Positions 1 through 9,443 of a DNA stretch of 64,000 nt are shown here, piece after piece (within the stretch, counting starts at the first letter, position 1; every line of letters starts with the position of its first letter). The notes under the pieces were generated by a model that had not been told where the DNA came from, ran no database searches, and saw only the letters and a list, made by a program, of their open reading frames with translations. Source of the stretch: Gammaproteobacteria bacterium. GTDB taxonomy: Bacteria; Gemmatimonadota; Gemmatimonadetes; Longimicrobiales; Gaopeijiaceae. The DNA is taken from NCBI GenBank assembly GCA_028819075.1, contig JAPPMM010000038.1, forward strand, positions 1 to 64,000, given 5' to 3'. A program made the position numbers and the translations under genes.

Positions 1-98
1 TGCAGCGGCAAATCGAGCGGCTCGACGGGCAAGTGACACGCTTGGCCGAGTACTATGGGACATCCGCCGTCGCGAGACCGCGCGGCCTCCGTATCTGA
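1..98 (+). CDS. 3' end of an unidentified gene (partial)
   Basis: The frame beginning at base 3 is open from the window edge to a TGA at 96-98. It encodes about 31 residues with a helical, charged pattern (QRQIERLDGQVTRLAEYYG), which looks like the end of a coiled coil. The upstream part lies outside the window, so no function can be given. It could also be a chance open frame. Confidence 0.25.
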   Translation, partial: QRQIERLDGQVTRLAEYYGTSAVARPRGLRI

Positions 99-275
99 TG
101 CGCCGCCCGGGACCGGATCGCGATCAGGGTCCGAGCCGCTGAGATGGCGTCCAGTCGCTTGCCACCCGAACGCCGTAGCACGTGGCGCGCCGCCGACCGC
201 CGGTCTGGCGGAGAATCCCTCCCGGCGCGAACTTCCAACCGCGCAGATCGTGCGGTCCATCACGAGAGGAATCGA

Positions 276-1439
276 ATGATGGCACGCACGAAGCGGGACC
301 GGCGCAGCTACAGCGCCGGCGAGTGGGGCCGGAACCGGGTGAGGGTGTTCGCCGATCCCAAGACCGGCCTCTACCAGATTGAGTGGCGGGAGAACGGGCG
401 CAGGCTCACCAGATCGCTGAAGCACCGCGATTGGGTGAGAGCGAAGCGGCAGGCGGACGAAGCCGCTGCGGACTTCGCGATGCTTCAGCCCAACGGCAAG
501 GCGGAAGCCGAGCCCGAGCCGCTCACGCTGGGGATGCTCTTTGACATCTACGGTGAGGAGGTGACGCCCACCAAGGGCGGCACGTCCCGCATGCACGACC
601 GGGCGGCGACGGCGATGTTCCTCAAGTTCTTCGGCAGGGACCGAAGACCTGAGACGCTATCGCGGAGGGACTGGGACCGGTTCATTCGGGAACGCCGGGC
701 GGGAAGGATCGGTCCGAGCGGAAAGCCCGTGTCCGACCAGACCGTCGGAGGGGACCTCACGTTACTGATGGCGGTCCTCAACTGGGCCGCGAGGTCGAGA
801 GACGAGCACGGCCGCCTGCTCCTCGACAGGAACCCGCTCAAGGGTCTCAGGAAGCCCGTCGAGAAGAACCCGGTTCGCGTTGTCGTCACGAACGAAGAAT
901 ACCGGGCTTTGCTCGGGGTCTCCCGGCAGGTGGGATGGCGGTTCCATGTCGCGCTCGTGCTTGCGCACGAAACGGGACACCGAATCGGGGCGATCCGGCA
1001 TCTGAAGTGGTCGGATGTGGACATCGACGGCGAGGCCATCCGGTGGCGCAGCGAGCACGAGAAGACGGGATACGAGCACCGGACTCCGTTGTCCGCCCCG
1101 GCGCTGGCCGTGCTCAGGCAGGCGTGGAGGAAGAGCCCCCGGATCGAGGACGCGCCGGTGCTGCCCTCTGCAAACCATCCCATGAAGTGCCTGAGCCCGT
1201 CGCAGCCGCACGTCTGGTGGCGCAGGGCCGAGCGACTCGCTGGGATGGAGCGGAAGCGCCGAAGGGGTTGGCACTCGCTGAGACGCAAGTTCGCCAGCGA
1301 CCTCATGGACCAGCCGCTGAAGGTGCTCTGCGAGCTTGGCGGCTGGAGAAACGCCAAGACGGTGCTCGCCTGCTATCAGCAGCCCGACGAGGGACAGCTT
1401 CGGAAGGCTCTGGAAGCCCGCCGAGGGGCACACGGCTAG
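276..1439 (+). CDS. Tyrosine recombinase / phage-type integrase
   Basis: Predicted site-specific tyrosine recombinase of 387 residues. The C-terminal catalytic domain shows the expected set: Arg in ETGHRIGAIRHLKW, a HxxR in GWHSLRRKF (about residues 333-336), Trp in ELGGWRN, and the nucleophile Tyr in VLACYQQ (about residue 367). The N-terminal half (about 60-200) fits an Arm/SAM-like core-binding domain. The start at 276 is preferred over an upstream ATG at 144 because AGAGGA lies five bases before it. A Met codon at 279 is an alternative. No excisionase, relaxase or clear attachment site is visible nearby, so the size and ends of any mobile element cannot be set from this window. Confidence 0.9.
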   Translation: MMARTKRDRRSYSAGEWGRNRVRVFADPKTGLYQIEWRENGRRLTRSLKHRDWVRAKRQADEAAADFAMLQPNGKAEAEPEPLTLGMLFDIYGEEVTPTKGGTSRMHDRAATAMFLKFFGRDRRPETLSRRDWDRFIRERRAGRIGPSGKPVSDQTVGGDLTLLMAVLNWAARSRDEHGRLLLDRNPLKGLRKPVEKNPVRVVVTNEEYRALLGVSRQVGWRFHVALVLAHETGHRIGAIRHLKWSDVDIDGEAIRWRSEHEKTGYEHRTPLSAPALAVLRQAWRKSPRIEDAPVLPSANHPMKCLSPSQPHVWWRRAERLAGMERKRRRGWHSLRRKFASDLMDQPLKVLCELGGWRNAKTVLACYQQPDEGQLRKALEARRGAHG

Positions 1440-1499
1440 AATCTCACTTGGCGGGAACCGAACAGCGGGAACTGGATTGAGGAATCCCGTAAGATCAAG

Positions 1500-1530
1500 T
1501 GATCCCAGCATATAGCCAGTATCGGGATCA
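1500..1530. promoter_or_regulatory. Inverted repeat upstream of the SARP-like regulator
   Basis: TGATCCC at 1500-1506 is mirrored exactly by GGGATCA at 1524-1530, with a 17-base centre that is more AT-rich than its surroundings. The dyad lies 20 bases before the regulator's start codon and after the integrase stop. It could be an operator or the remains of a recombination site; nothing in the sequence decides between these. Confidence 0.25.
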
Positions 1531-1550
1531 ATGTCCGCCCAACGTTTCGT

Positions 1551-4500
1551 TTGGTGACCTTCGGCGGCCCCACGTTGTACGCCGGCACCAGGCATCTTGC
1601 GTTGTCTCCCCTCAAAGCGGCGCTACTCGGCATGCTCGCGGCCGCGCCGGGCGGCGTGTCTACCGCGCGCGCCATCAGACTGCTCTGGCAGCCTGCGCCG
1701 TCCCGTCGGCTCAGACACCGGATGAGTCAGCTCATCTATTCGCTGAACCGCGAGTTTCGCGAGCGGCTGGTCGTGAGGAAACATGACCGCCAGTGGCTGA
1801 GTGATGCGATTGCCACGGACTACAGTGTCGTGTTGGCGGCGATATCGGACGAACGCCTGGCTGAAGCCGCGGCACTGTGCAAACGAGGGTTCCTCTCGGA
1901 GCTGACCAAGTCCCCCTCGGATGTGTTTTCGGAATGGCTGGACGAAACGAGCCTCCAGCTCCGGTCCCGGATCCGACAGGCTGCCGTGGAACAGTGGACC
2001 CGTCTGACCGGCCAGGGCCGCTGGCATCACGCCATCGAACCGGCTCGAGTCCTGATTTCGTTCAATCCGTATGACGAACGCGCACTTCGGATGCTGATTC
2101 GAGCCGAGGCCATGTCCGGAAGGGTGGGCGAGGCGGAGGCGGCCTTCCACAGTTTCGTTGAAAGGTCCGGGATGGGTGACCCCGACTGGTCTCCACATGC
2201 GGAGACGCTGTCACTGGTCGGCCATCTCCATGACATGCCCGGGCAGGCCAGCAGCGAGAGCGCTGGCCGACCGATCGTCGGCCATCCCCTGATCGGACGC
2301 TCCGAGGAACTGGCCGCGCTCCTGGGTGCGATGCTCCCTCGGCCCGGCGACGGGTTACGCGTGGTCGTATTGCGCGGCGAGCGCGGCATCGGGAAGACGC
2401 GGCTCGCGGAAGAAGCCCTGGCTCGGGGCCTGCTGACCGGTATCCGGGTCATTCGCAGTCACGTGACGAGCCCCACGCAGGTCTCCTTCCTGGACACCCT
2501 GCTGGATGCGCTTGGATCCTCCGATCTCGACGCGGAAATCACCCAGCTTGCGGAACCGTGGCGGGGCATCATCCTGAGACTGTTGCCAAAGGCCACCAGC
2601 CGTACGGAGTCATCCGCCGAACGGGCTGCGGCTGCGGCCGGTAGATCCAACCGGCGATGCCTTGAAGCAGTCTGGCGGTTGCTCATGGAGGTTGCCCGCA
2701 ACAAGCCCACCGTTCTCTTCATCGATGATTTCCAGTGGGTTGATTCGGATTCGATAGCCGGTCTGCAATACGTTCTGGAGCGATGGCCCTCCCTCCCATT
2801 GGCCGTCGTGCTGGCGACCCGGACGGATAGCCTGCGTGAGAAGGACGCCGTCAGCCGGCTGCTTGGTGGTTCCCTGATGCGATACGAGCCGAGCGAGTTC
2901 TTTCTCGGCGAACTCACCAGGAAGGCTGCCTCGGAATTGGTGGACACCATTTCGGAGGGCCGGGTCGAAGGGGAGATGCAGGACCGGATCTTTGAACTGA
3001 GCGGCCGGAACCCGTTCTTCATTGTGCAACTCACCAATCACGCAAGCGCGGGCGGGCGTCTGCCGAACCTCGATCCCGGCGACTTCGTGCCGGCCCCGCA
3101 GTCCATCGCCAGTGTTTTTGCGGGCCGCCTGGCAGAGTTGGATGACGACGCCGAGCGCGCATTGCAGCTCCTCACCGTCCTTGGGCGTCCCATGGACGTC
3201 GACACGTTGGCCGAATTGACCGGCAGCTCGCACGACTCGTGCCTGCAGGCGCTCGACCAGCTGCAGGAGTCCCGGCTCATCGAATGGGACTCGCGGGGGT
3301 TTGTTGCCCGCTACGACCTCATCCTCCATACGGTCTACGATCGAATGAACGACGCGCGCAGGGCATGGACCCACGGTCGCGTTGCCGCGCATCTGGATGG
3401 TTTGAACAATCCGGCGAAATCGGGGGAACTGGCGACGCACTATCACCATGCCCGAATGCGGGCTCACGCGCTCCGGCACGCCCTCGCCGGAGCCAGGATC
3501 GCCGAGAAGGCGGGTGGATTCGCGGAAGCCGCCAGGCTGTTCGCCGTTGCCAGGGAAGACACCGAGGATCCGCGGATCCTCGCCCGGATCACCGCCCGCA
3601 TCGCTCGTCTTCACTACGTGCGCAGAGACATCGTGGAGGGGCCGGCGTGTTTGACCGAGGCGGCGATTCAGCTTCGAAACGTCCAACGCCGGGAGAGCGC
3701 CCTGGTTGCCGACATCCTGCGCGTCGATCTGCTCGCGAGCAAGGGCTCCCGTTCTCCGCGAGAGGCGGCAGCCGGCATCCGTGAACTCGGACGGGCCGCC
3801 TGGGAGCAGGGGCACTGGAAGGCGGGCGCCAAGGCTATCGAACTCGAGCTCCACATCCACAGAAGGGAAGGACACGGCCCCGAGGCGGACCAGGTCGCCG
3901 CTCGCGCCAGAGAGCTGCTCGATCGCGTTGCGCCAAAGTCGCGGGGCCCCCTGCATGCCATCCTCGCGCTACATCATCAGGGTGACCTGGATGCCGGGCT
4001 GGGGCATGCCCGCGAAGCCATCGCCATCGCGCGCCGCAAGCGCGCCCCGGATGAACTGCTTCGGGCACTGGTGCGCCTCGTTGCGATTCAGGGCGCCAAG
4101 GGACTCATTACCGACCCGGAGGTCACATCGGCGGTGGAGGAGGGGGAGACGCTTGGCGGGAACCGCGACGATTTCGTCGATCACTACGACCTGTTAATCA
4201 GTGCCGGTACAGGATACCGCGCGCTCGGACGCCTCGACGAGGCAAGGAACTGGTTTGCCAAGGCCGGCCCGCTGCTTGCCGGAGTGAATGTCTGCGAAGC
4301 CCATGTTGCCCTGGAATGCAAGATGGGAGAGCTGGCGCTGGAGGCGAGGGAGTTGGACCTGGCCGCCGCGCATTTTGCCCGCGCCCGGCAGTTCTTGACA
4401 CCCGGTATGGGGAGCCATCTGGGAGTCATCAGCCATTCGGGCGTCAGCCTGACCGCGCTGCGAATGGGGGAGATGTCGGTTGCTCGCGAGATGGCGGGCG

Positions 4501-4808
4501 ACATCCCCGAGCCGCCGGCAAGCTGGTTCGAAGATCCATGGGTGTTCGCTCTGTGCACGGCGCGCCTGTGCGAGTGGAGGGGCGACATCAGCGAGGGTGT
4601 GGACACCGTCGGCAGCATCGCGTCGCTCATCGAAGCATCTCAGCCCGCCCATTGGGCTCGGCTCAAGTTCGAGGAGGCGCTCCTGCGGTTGCGGCATTCG
4701 CTCCCGCAGCGATACGAGGTCGCGGAGACGGCTGCGGAAGCGGCGGCCAGCCTGGGGATCGATCGCCGGGTCAGGCTCCTGAAGGCGGCGCTACGACGAG
4801 CGCGATAG
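1551..4808 (+). CDS. SARP/BTAD-type transcriptional regulator with AAA ATPase and TPR-like tail
   Basis: A 1085-residue protein. The first ~95 residues fit the winged-helix DNA-binding fold of SARP regulators (VTFGGPTLYAG...LSPLKAALLGMLAAAPGG). Residues ~95-225 fit the helical bacterial transcriptional activator domain. From ~245 an AAA/STAND ATPase begins (PLIGRSEELAALL), with Walker A GERGIGKT near 276 and Walker B VLFIDDFQWVD near 387. The last ~450 residues are helical and Ala/Arg/Leu-rich, as in TPR-like sensor tails. The start is TTG at 1551 or GTG at 1554, with no clear Shine-Dalgarno. It lies 111 bases after the integrase in the same direction. The target genes and the inducer are unknown. 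Confidence 0.8.
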   Translation: MVTFGGPTLYAGTRHLALSPLKAALLGMLAAAPGGVSTARAIRLLWQPAPSRRLRHRMSQLIYSLNREFRERLVVRKHDRQWLSDAIATDYSVVLAAISDERLAEAAALCKRGFLSELTKSPSDVFSEWLDETSLQLRSRIRQAAVEQWTRLTGQGRWHHAIEPARVLISFNPYDERALRMLIRAEAMSGRVGEAEAAFHSFVERSGMGDPDWSPHAETLSLVGHLHDMPGQASSESAGRPIVGHPLIGRSEELAALLGAMLPRPGDGLRVVVLRGERGIGKTRLAEEALARGLLTGIRVIRSHVTSPTQVSFLDTLLDALGSSDLDAEITQLAEPWRGIILRLLPKATSRTESSAERAAAAAGRSNRRCLEAVWRLLMEVARNKPTVLFIDDFQWVDSDSIAGLQYVLERWPSLPLAVVLATRTDSLREKDAVSRLLGGSLMRYEPSEFFLGELTRKAASELVDTISEGRVEGEMQDRIFELSGRNPFFIVQLTNHASAGGRLPNLDPGDFVPAPQSIASVFAGRLAELDDDAERALQLLTVLGRPMDVDTLAELTGSSHDSCLQALDQLQESRLIEWDSRGFVARYDLILHTVYDRMNDARRAWTHGRVAAHLDGLNNPAKSGELATHYHHARMRAHALRHALAGARIAEKAGGFAEAARLFAVAREDTEDPRILARITARIARLHYVRRDIVEGPACLTEAAIQLRNVQRRESALVADILRVDLLASKGSRSPREAAAGIRELGRAAWEQGHWKAGAKAIELELHIHRREGHGPEADQVAARARELLDRVAPKSRGPLHAILALHHQGDLDAGLGHAREAIAIARRKRAPDELLRALVRLVAIQGAKGLITDPEVTSAVEEGETLGGNRDDFVDHYDLLISAGTGYRALGRLDEARNWFAKAGPLLAGVNVCEAHVALECKMGELALEARELDLAAAHFARARQFLTPGMGSHLGVISHSGVSLTALRMGEMSVAREMAGDIPEPPASWFEDPWVFALCTARLCEWRGDISEGVDTVGSIASLIEASQPAHWARLKFEEALLRLRHSLPQRYEVAETAAEAAASLGIDRRVRLLKAALRRAR

Positions 4809-4888
4809 CCGGGGATGGCTGGTTGAGCCGGTGGCCCGGTACCGGGGTGCGCCGGCTAAGCCGTCGCGACGGGTCGCGCGCCCCGGTG

Positions 4889-6484
4889 CTAGCGAAACAG
4901 ATCCCGCCCCGCGAGATTCGCCGGCGCCGCGATGCCCGCCAGCGCGGCGAGGGTGGGCGCCACGTCGACGGTGCGCACGCGCAGGTCCGAACGGCCCGAC
5001 CGAACGCCCGCCCCCAGGAAGATCAGCGGCACGTGACGGTCGTGCCAGTACGGCGATCCGTGGTTGGTCCCGCCCCCGGTGTATTCCACCGTGCCGTGAG
5101 GGAGCCGGATTTCCAGGTGGACGCCGTAGCGGTGCAGGGGCCCGGGCATGCGCCCGGCGAAATGGGAGTTCTGCTGCAGCCGGATCAGCGAATCCGCGGA
5201 GGGTGGGCCGGTGAGCTCCGCCTGGGTGACGGCGTCGGCGACGAAGTCCAGTTCTTCCAGCACCTCCGCGATGCGCTCCTGCTCCGGGCCCGACACGGCT
5301 CCGGCCACATCCGGGAGCGCTTCCCGCACGAGCCGGGCGGCGGCCCGGAACTCCCTGCCTCCGACGCGGCCCCCCGGCTGCCCCAGTTCCTGCAGGTATT
5401 CGGGCACCGGCTGCACTCCGTGGTCGGCGCTGAACCCCAGCACCCAACCGCCTGAACCGACCGCGCCGTCCAGGAAGGCGAAGAATTCGCCCAGCAGCCG
5501 GTCGAGGCGCAGGAGCGTGTCGAACTGCTCCACGCTGAAGGGCCCGTAGCGGTGGCCCACGTAGTCCACCTGCGAGAGCGACACGCTCAGGTAGTCCACG
5601 ATGTCGTCCTCTCCCATGCCCAGCTCGCCCACCGCCGCCATCGCCAGCGCCATGGTGGCCGCGTCCACCATGGGCCGCTCCGCGATCCACTCGTTGAAGC
5701 CGGCGGGCGACGATGCGTCACCCTCCTGGTCGAATCGATGCGGAAAGGTCGTGTGGATTCCGTCGGCTTCGTAGGGGGCCTCATCCCCGCGCGGCACGAC
5801 CCGCTCCAGGCCCGGGGGGATGGTGCTCTGCCAGACCGAATCGGACAGCAGGCGTGTGCGGGCATCACGGTTGAAGTCTTCGACCCAGGCGGGTACTGCC
5901 TGCCGGTACCAGCTGGAGGTCACGTAGCGCCCCTGTTCGGCGTCGAGCCAGTAGACGTGCCCCGGCGCCCTTCCCGCCATCGTGATCGCGGCCCGGTCTT
6001 TCTTCGAGACCGAGACCACGTGGGCTCCGGAATCGGCGTCCAGGGCCCAGTCGGCCATGCCGCCGCGCACCAGGTTGCGGGGCGAGCGTCCCGCGCGCTC
6101 GGGGATGCCGATGATGGAGGACAGGCTGTCCGCGACCGCGTAGACGAATCTCGCTTCTCCAGCTGTGTCGAACTCGTACCAGTCGTTGGCGACGATCCCG
6201 TGCGTCTTCGGGTAGACGCCCGTCGAAAGCGTCGCATGTCCCGCAGCGGTTTCCGTCACGCCGTGGTCGTGAGCCGCGTCGTCGTAGCGGAAGCCTTCGT
6301 CCAGCAGCCTGCGCAGCCCGCCCGAGTAGTGCTCGTCGTAGCGGTCGAGCTGTTCCGGGATGAGCTGGTCAACCACCAGCATCACCATCAGGCGCGGGCC
6401 GTCCTGCGGCTCGGGATTGGCGCAACCGGCCGCCAGAAGGAGAAGGAGTGGCGCCACGAACGGGTGCTGGGTGGAACGCAACAT
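4889..6484 (-). CDS. Alkaline phosphatase superfamily protein (PafA/ENPP type), lipoprotein
   Basis: A 531-residue predicted extracytoplasmic phosphatase or phosphodiesterase. The start at 6484 gives a lipoprotein signal (LLLLLAAGC, lipobox Cys near residue 18); an open upstream extension lacks signal features. The metal-site Asp is in MVMLVVDQL. The nucleophile Thr lies in GVTETAAGHATLSTGVYP, a pattern typical of PafA-like phosphomonoesterases. A C-terminal SADHGVQ supplies metal-binding Asp and His. Substrate class (phosphate monoester or nucleotide diester) cannot be fixed from sequence alone. It is convergent with the SARP-like gene and divergent from the next gene; the 196-base gap to that gene should hold both promoters. 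Confidence 0.85.
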   Translation of the reverse strand: MLRSTQHPFVAPLLLLLAAGCANPEPQDGPRLMVMLVVDQLIPEQLDRYDEHYSGGLRRLLDEGFRYDDAAHDHGVTETAAGHATLSTGVYPKTHGIVANDWYEFDTAGEARFVYAVADSLSSIIGIPERAGRSPRNLVRGGMADWALDADSGAHVVSVSKKDRAAITMAGRAPGHVYWLDAEQGRYVTSSWYRQAVPAWVEDFNRDARTRLLSDSVWQSTIPPGLERVVPRGDEAPYEADGIHTTFPHRFDQEGDASSPAGFNEWIAERPMVDAATMALAMAAVGELGMGEDDIVDYLSVSLSQVDYVGHRYGPFSVEQFDTLLRLDRLLGEFFAFLDGAVGSGGWVLGFSADHGVQPVPEYLQELGQPGGRVGGREFRAAARLVREALPDVAGAVSGPEQERIAEVLEELDFVADAVTQAELTGPPSADSLIRLQQNSHFAGRMPGPLHRYGVHLEIRLPHGTVEYTGGGTNHGSPYWHDRHVPLIFLGAGVRSGRSDLRVRTVDVAPTLAALAGIAAPANLAGRDLFR

Positions 6485-6680
6485 CGGAAACCGGCCTCCG
6501 TCAGCGTGTTGTGTTGATCTGGCAGTCCGCGGAATTCGCCGGCCGGGGCACGCGCGGATTCCTCCTCGGACTGCTAGTGAGATCGCCCATTCCGCAATCG
6601 AGGGCAACCGTCGCCGGCGAGGATCCCCCGACGTCCCATCCCGCCATTCCGTCGCCCGAGGTGTTCCGCTTGCTTGTACC

Positions 6681-7229
6681 ATGCCGCCGACGCACAGCAA
6701 ACTGATCCACGACCAGTCCCGCGGGAGCTTCCGGTCGGTCTACAGCGACCTCGCGCGCGAGGCCCGGCACATCGATGCAGCGGTAGATCGGATCCGCCTC
6801 TCCGGCATCGATCTCGCCTACGAAGAGCTGGCGTCCGTGGAAGAGCTGCGCGTGCTCATCACCGAGATCAATGCGGCGACGCTCAAGTTCGAAGCCGAGT
6901 CGATGCTGGCCGATCCCGAGCGCAGCCGGAATCTGCGCGTCGTCATGCGCCTGCTCGCCGAAGAACGCCTTCGGGTTCGCTGCGCGCCCCTCCTCGACTG
7001 GGCGCCCAACTTTTCCGTTTTCGTGGACGGGCAGGGCCGCTGCGATCTGCTACTGGGCGTCCACTGGTTCCAGATTCCCTATCCCTCGCGCGGTCCGGCG
7101 CTCGCCGTGGTGTACAGGGGCGGGCAGACCGACGGGGTGCGAGCGCGATTCCAGGAGATGTGGGACCTGGCGCACGACATCGGTCCGGCGCTGCGCGGCG
7201 TCTTCGAGGCCGCCGAGCGCGCAACTTGA
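6681..7229 (+). CDS. Conserved-looking hypothetical protein, possible sensor domain
   Basis: A 182-residue soluble protein of unknown function. The first half is helical and acidic/basic (an AREARHIDAAVDRIRLSG region). The second half contains hydrophobic strands and ends ALAVVYRGGQTDGVRARFQEMWDLAH. That tail resembles, weakly, the phospholipase-D-like ligand-sensing end of some archaeal and bacterial regulators. No signal peptide or membrane segment is seen. The start at 6681 gives a sensible N-terminus (MPPTHSKLIHDQSR). Its TGA stop overlaps the -35 hexamer of the tRNA-Asn promoter. The functional suggestion is weak inference. Confidence 0.55.
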   Translation: MPPTHSKLIHDQSRGSFRSVYSDLAREARHIDAAVDRIRLSGIDLAYEELASVEELRVLITEINAATLKFEAESMLADPERSRNLRVVMRLLAEERLRVRCAPLLDWAPNFSVFVDGQGRCDLLLGVHWFQIPYPSRGPALAVVYRGGQTDGVRARFQEMWDLAHDIGPALRGVFEAAERAT

Positions 7230-7254
7230 CACGCTGACGGGCTTGGGGTACGGT
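7226..7254 (+). promoter_or_regulatory. Candidate sigma-70 type promoter for tRNA-Asn
   Basis: A perfect TTGACA at 7226-7231 is followed after 17 bases by TACGGT at 7249-7254 (three of six matches, with the key T-A and final T). This places transcription start about 15-20 bases before the mature tRNA-Asn. Confidence 0.5.
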
Positions 7255-7276
7255 TGCTGGCTACTGTAGGCGGTCT

Positions 7277-7349
<73 letters not shown>

Positions 7350-7385
7350 TTGGAGTCTCCTCAAGCGACCCAGGCCTGCACGGCC

Positions 7386-8540
7386 TCAGGGCCGGTAGTT
7401 GAAGAACAGCGATCCGCTGTAGCGCTCGAAATAGGCGTCGCCGATCTCCGTCTCCGCGCGTGTCCAGCCGATTCGGAAGCGGCCATCGACGGCGTCGGTG
7501 AGTTGCCGGCTGACGGCCACGTACACCCGCGACGCATTGTCCGCCTCTTCGCCCGGAATCAGGCGGATGAACTCCGTTTCCGTCAGGTAGTCCTTCGCGG
7601 TCAGCACCGCCGTGAAATGGAACCTCATGTCCGCGGGCATGGGGATCGACACGACGGTGTTCACCGAGACGGCGTTGTATTCGGTCCGGCTCGCGTTCGA
7701 CCTGTTGATGGTGCCGTGGATGCCCACCTCCGCGGTGACCCCCGGCAACTCGAACCCATCCGAAGACTCGATCCCGTCATACCGCCACAGCGCACCCAAC
7801 TGATAGGCCTGGTCCCGGCGGAAGGGATCGGGTTCATAGCTGGTGCCCTGCTTCGGATACCGGAATTCGGTGAACGATCCGTAGAAACGCATCGTCATCC
7901 TCGCCGCGTTCCACATCCGTGCCTGCGCGGCACCCAGTTCGAACCCGATCTTGTTGCGGTCGAGCAGATCGAGTTGCGGCACGATTTCCTGGGCGTTGTA
8001 GTCGGCCCGGCCGCCCTCGACGCTCGCGTCCCAGTAGGTCCCGCCTATTTCCCGCGTCTGGAAGAGCGCCGAGCCTTCGTAGTTCGTGTATCCGGGCTCC
8101 AGGAAAAGAGGAGTGGGCGTGCGGTCAGCCACATCGCGCCCGCCCGCCCGCCCGCTGAACTGCAGGACGCCGCGGTTCGTCGTTGTGCGGAACACGGCGT
8201 CGAGGACCCCGCTCGAAACACGGGGTGCATAGTCGCGCAGTTTGAAGCCGTACGCGTCGAACTGCCGGACACCGCCATCCACCGTGACGGTGAGGCCGTC
8301 GAACCCGTTGGCGTTCGAGCTCAGAACGGCCCGGACCCCCAGTTCGGCGCTCGTCGCCCAGGCCCGATCGACGCTGTCGACCACGGCAAGCGTCACGGAC
8401 GGTATTCCGCCGCCATACCGTTCCACATGCGTCCCGCCGGTAAAGACCAGGTCGGTCACGCGCGCCTGAGCAGAGAGCGTCGTACCCCATCCGGTACCCA
8501 TGAGGACGACAAGTGTCGCGACCCGGGTGGAGCGGCTCAT
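7386..8540 (-). CDS. Predicted outer-membrane beta-barrel protein
   Basis: A 384-residue protein with a cleavable signal peptide (VATLVVLMGTGWGTTLSAQA) and repeated amphipathic strands alternating aromatic or hydrophobic residues with polar ones. It ends in an aromatic-rich strand (SGSLFFNYRP) as outer-membrane barrels do. No specific family could be named. Its ATG overlaps the stop of the upstream coiled-coil gene by four bases (ATGA), so the two are probably translationally coupled and co-regulated with the sensor kinase and response regulator upstream. Confidence 0.65.
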   Translation of the reverse strand: MSRSTRVATLVVLMGTGWGTTLSAQARVTDLVFTGGTHVERYGGGIPSVTLAVVDSVDRAWATSAELGVRAVLSSNANGFDGLTVTVDGGVRQFDAYGFKLRDYAPRVSSGVLDAVFRTTTNRGVLQFSGRAGGRDVADRTPTPLFLEPGYTNYEGSALFQTREIGGTYWDASVEGGRADYNAQEIVPQLDLLDRNKIGFELGAAQARMWNAARMTMRFYGSFTEFRYPKQGTSYEPDPFRRDQAYQLGALWRYDGIESSDGFELPGVTAEVGIHGTINRSNASRTEYNAVSVNTVVSIPMPADMRFHFTAVLTAKDYLTETEFIRLIPGEEADNASRVYVAVSRQLTDAVDGRFRIGWTRAETEIGDAYFERYSGSLFFNYRP

Positions 8541-9430
8541 GCGGTGTGCTCGCCCCCGATGCGTTGGCGAAACTCCTCCGCTCGCGCTCTGGCGATATCT
8601 CGTCTCTCGATCACGAACTCCCTGGACTGTTGCAGTTCCTCAAGGCGCTGCGACAACTCCTCGCCGCCGATCAGGTCCTCCGCATTGTCGGATGTCGCGT
8701 CCGGACGTCCCATGGGCACGCGCAGGTCGCCGAAACGGGAGAGATCGGCTCCGAAATCCCGCACCATGCGCGCATGGCGCTGCCGTTGTTCGACCAACTC
8801 GATTTGGGCATCGATGTCGAGCAACAGCAGGTCATGGCGTCTCGCACGCCGCTCCAGCAGGTCCACCTTGGCCCTTATTTCCTCCCGGGTGTCGCCGGGG
8901 TCGATGTTGATTTCCGGGAACGGATCGTCGTCGATCTCGATGGGGCGTTCAAGCTGGTCGGCGTCGCCGTGCAAGAGGGCGATCCGGCGGTTGATGAGGT
9001 CTCGCTCGCGCGCATCCGCGGCCAGGGCAAGTTCCTCATACAACTCGTCCAGTTCGTCGAGCACGCTCGACAGGTAGGAGCGCCGAGCCTGGTCCAGCCG
9101 GCCCGCGGCGTCGGCCAGCTCCCTGTCGCTCTGCTCCAGCTCCCGCGCCTGATCCTGGTAGATCGCCAGGGCCCGCTCGTACCGCGCCTGATCGCCCGAC
9201 AGGCGTGCCTCGGTCACCTCGTCGAGGGCGTCGTCGAGCAGGTCGCGCTCGAGATCGCGGGCGCTGAGGGCGGCGTTGTAGGCACTCTCGGCCGCGCGAT
9301 ACTCGGACTGCTCCACGTCCTGCGATGTCGCGGCGGAGGGAAGGACTGCGCACAGACCCGCGGCCAGGGCCACCAGGCGGAGCAGGCCCGCCGGCTTCCG
9401 TCCTCTGCCCTGTGCGGCCGATGGGGCCAT
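8537..9430 (-). CDS. Secreted coiled-coil protein of unknown function
   Basis: A 297-residue protein with a signal peptide (LVALAAGLCAVLPSAATSQ) and then two long helical stretches rich in Glu, Arg, Leu and Ala (about 45-135 and 180-290). These are separated by an acidic linker (IEIDDDPFPEINIDPGD). The heptad-like spacing suggests a periplasmic coiled coil, perhaps an adaptor or spacer. It lies 13 bases after the response regulator and overlaps the barrel gene by four bases, so it belongs to the same transcription unit. No enzymatic motif is seen. Confidence 0.65.
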   Translation of the reverse strand: MAPSAAQGRGRKPAGLLRLVALAAGLCAVLPSAATSQDVEQSEYRAAESAYNAALSARDLERDLLDDALDEVTEARLSGDQARYERALAIYQDQARELEQSDRELADAAGRLDQARRSYLSSVLDELDELYEELALAADARERDLINRRIALLHGDADQLERPIEIDDDPFPEINIDPGDTREEIRAKVDLLERRARRHDLLLLDIDAQIELVEQRQRHARMVRDFGADLSRFGDLRVPMGRPDATSDNAEDLIGGEELSQRLEELQQSREFVIERRDIARARAEEFRQRIGGEHTA

Positions 9431-9443
9431 GACCCGCCTCGGT

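Noticed and set aside
7350..9077. A 575-codon open frame on the plus strand
   Set aside because: It is antisense to the barrel and coiled-coil genes, which have signal peptides and a coupled ATGA junction. Long antisense frames are expected in GC-rich DNA, and this one shows no domain.
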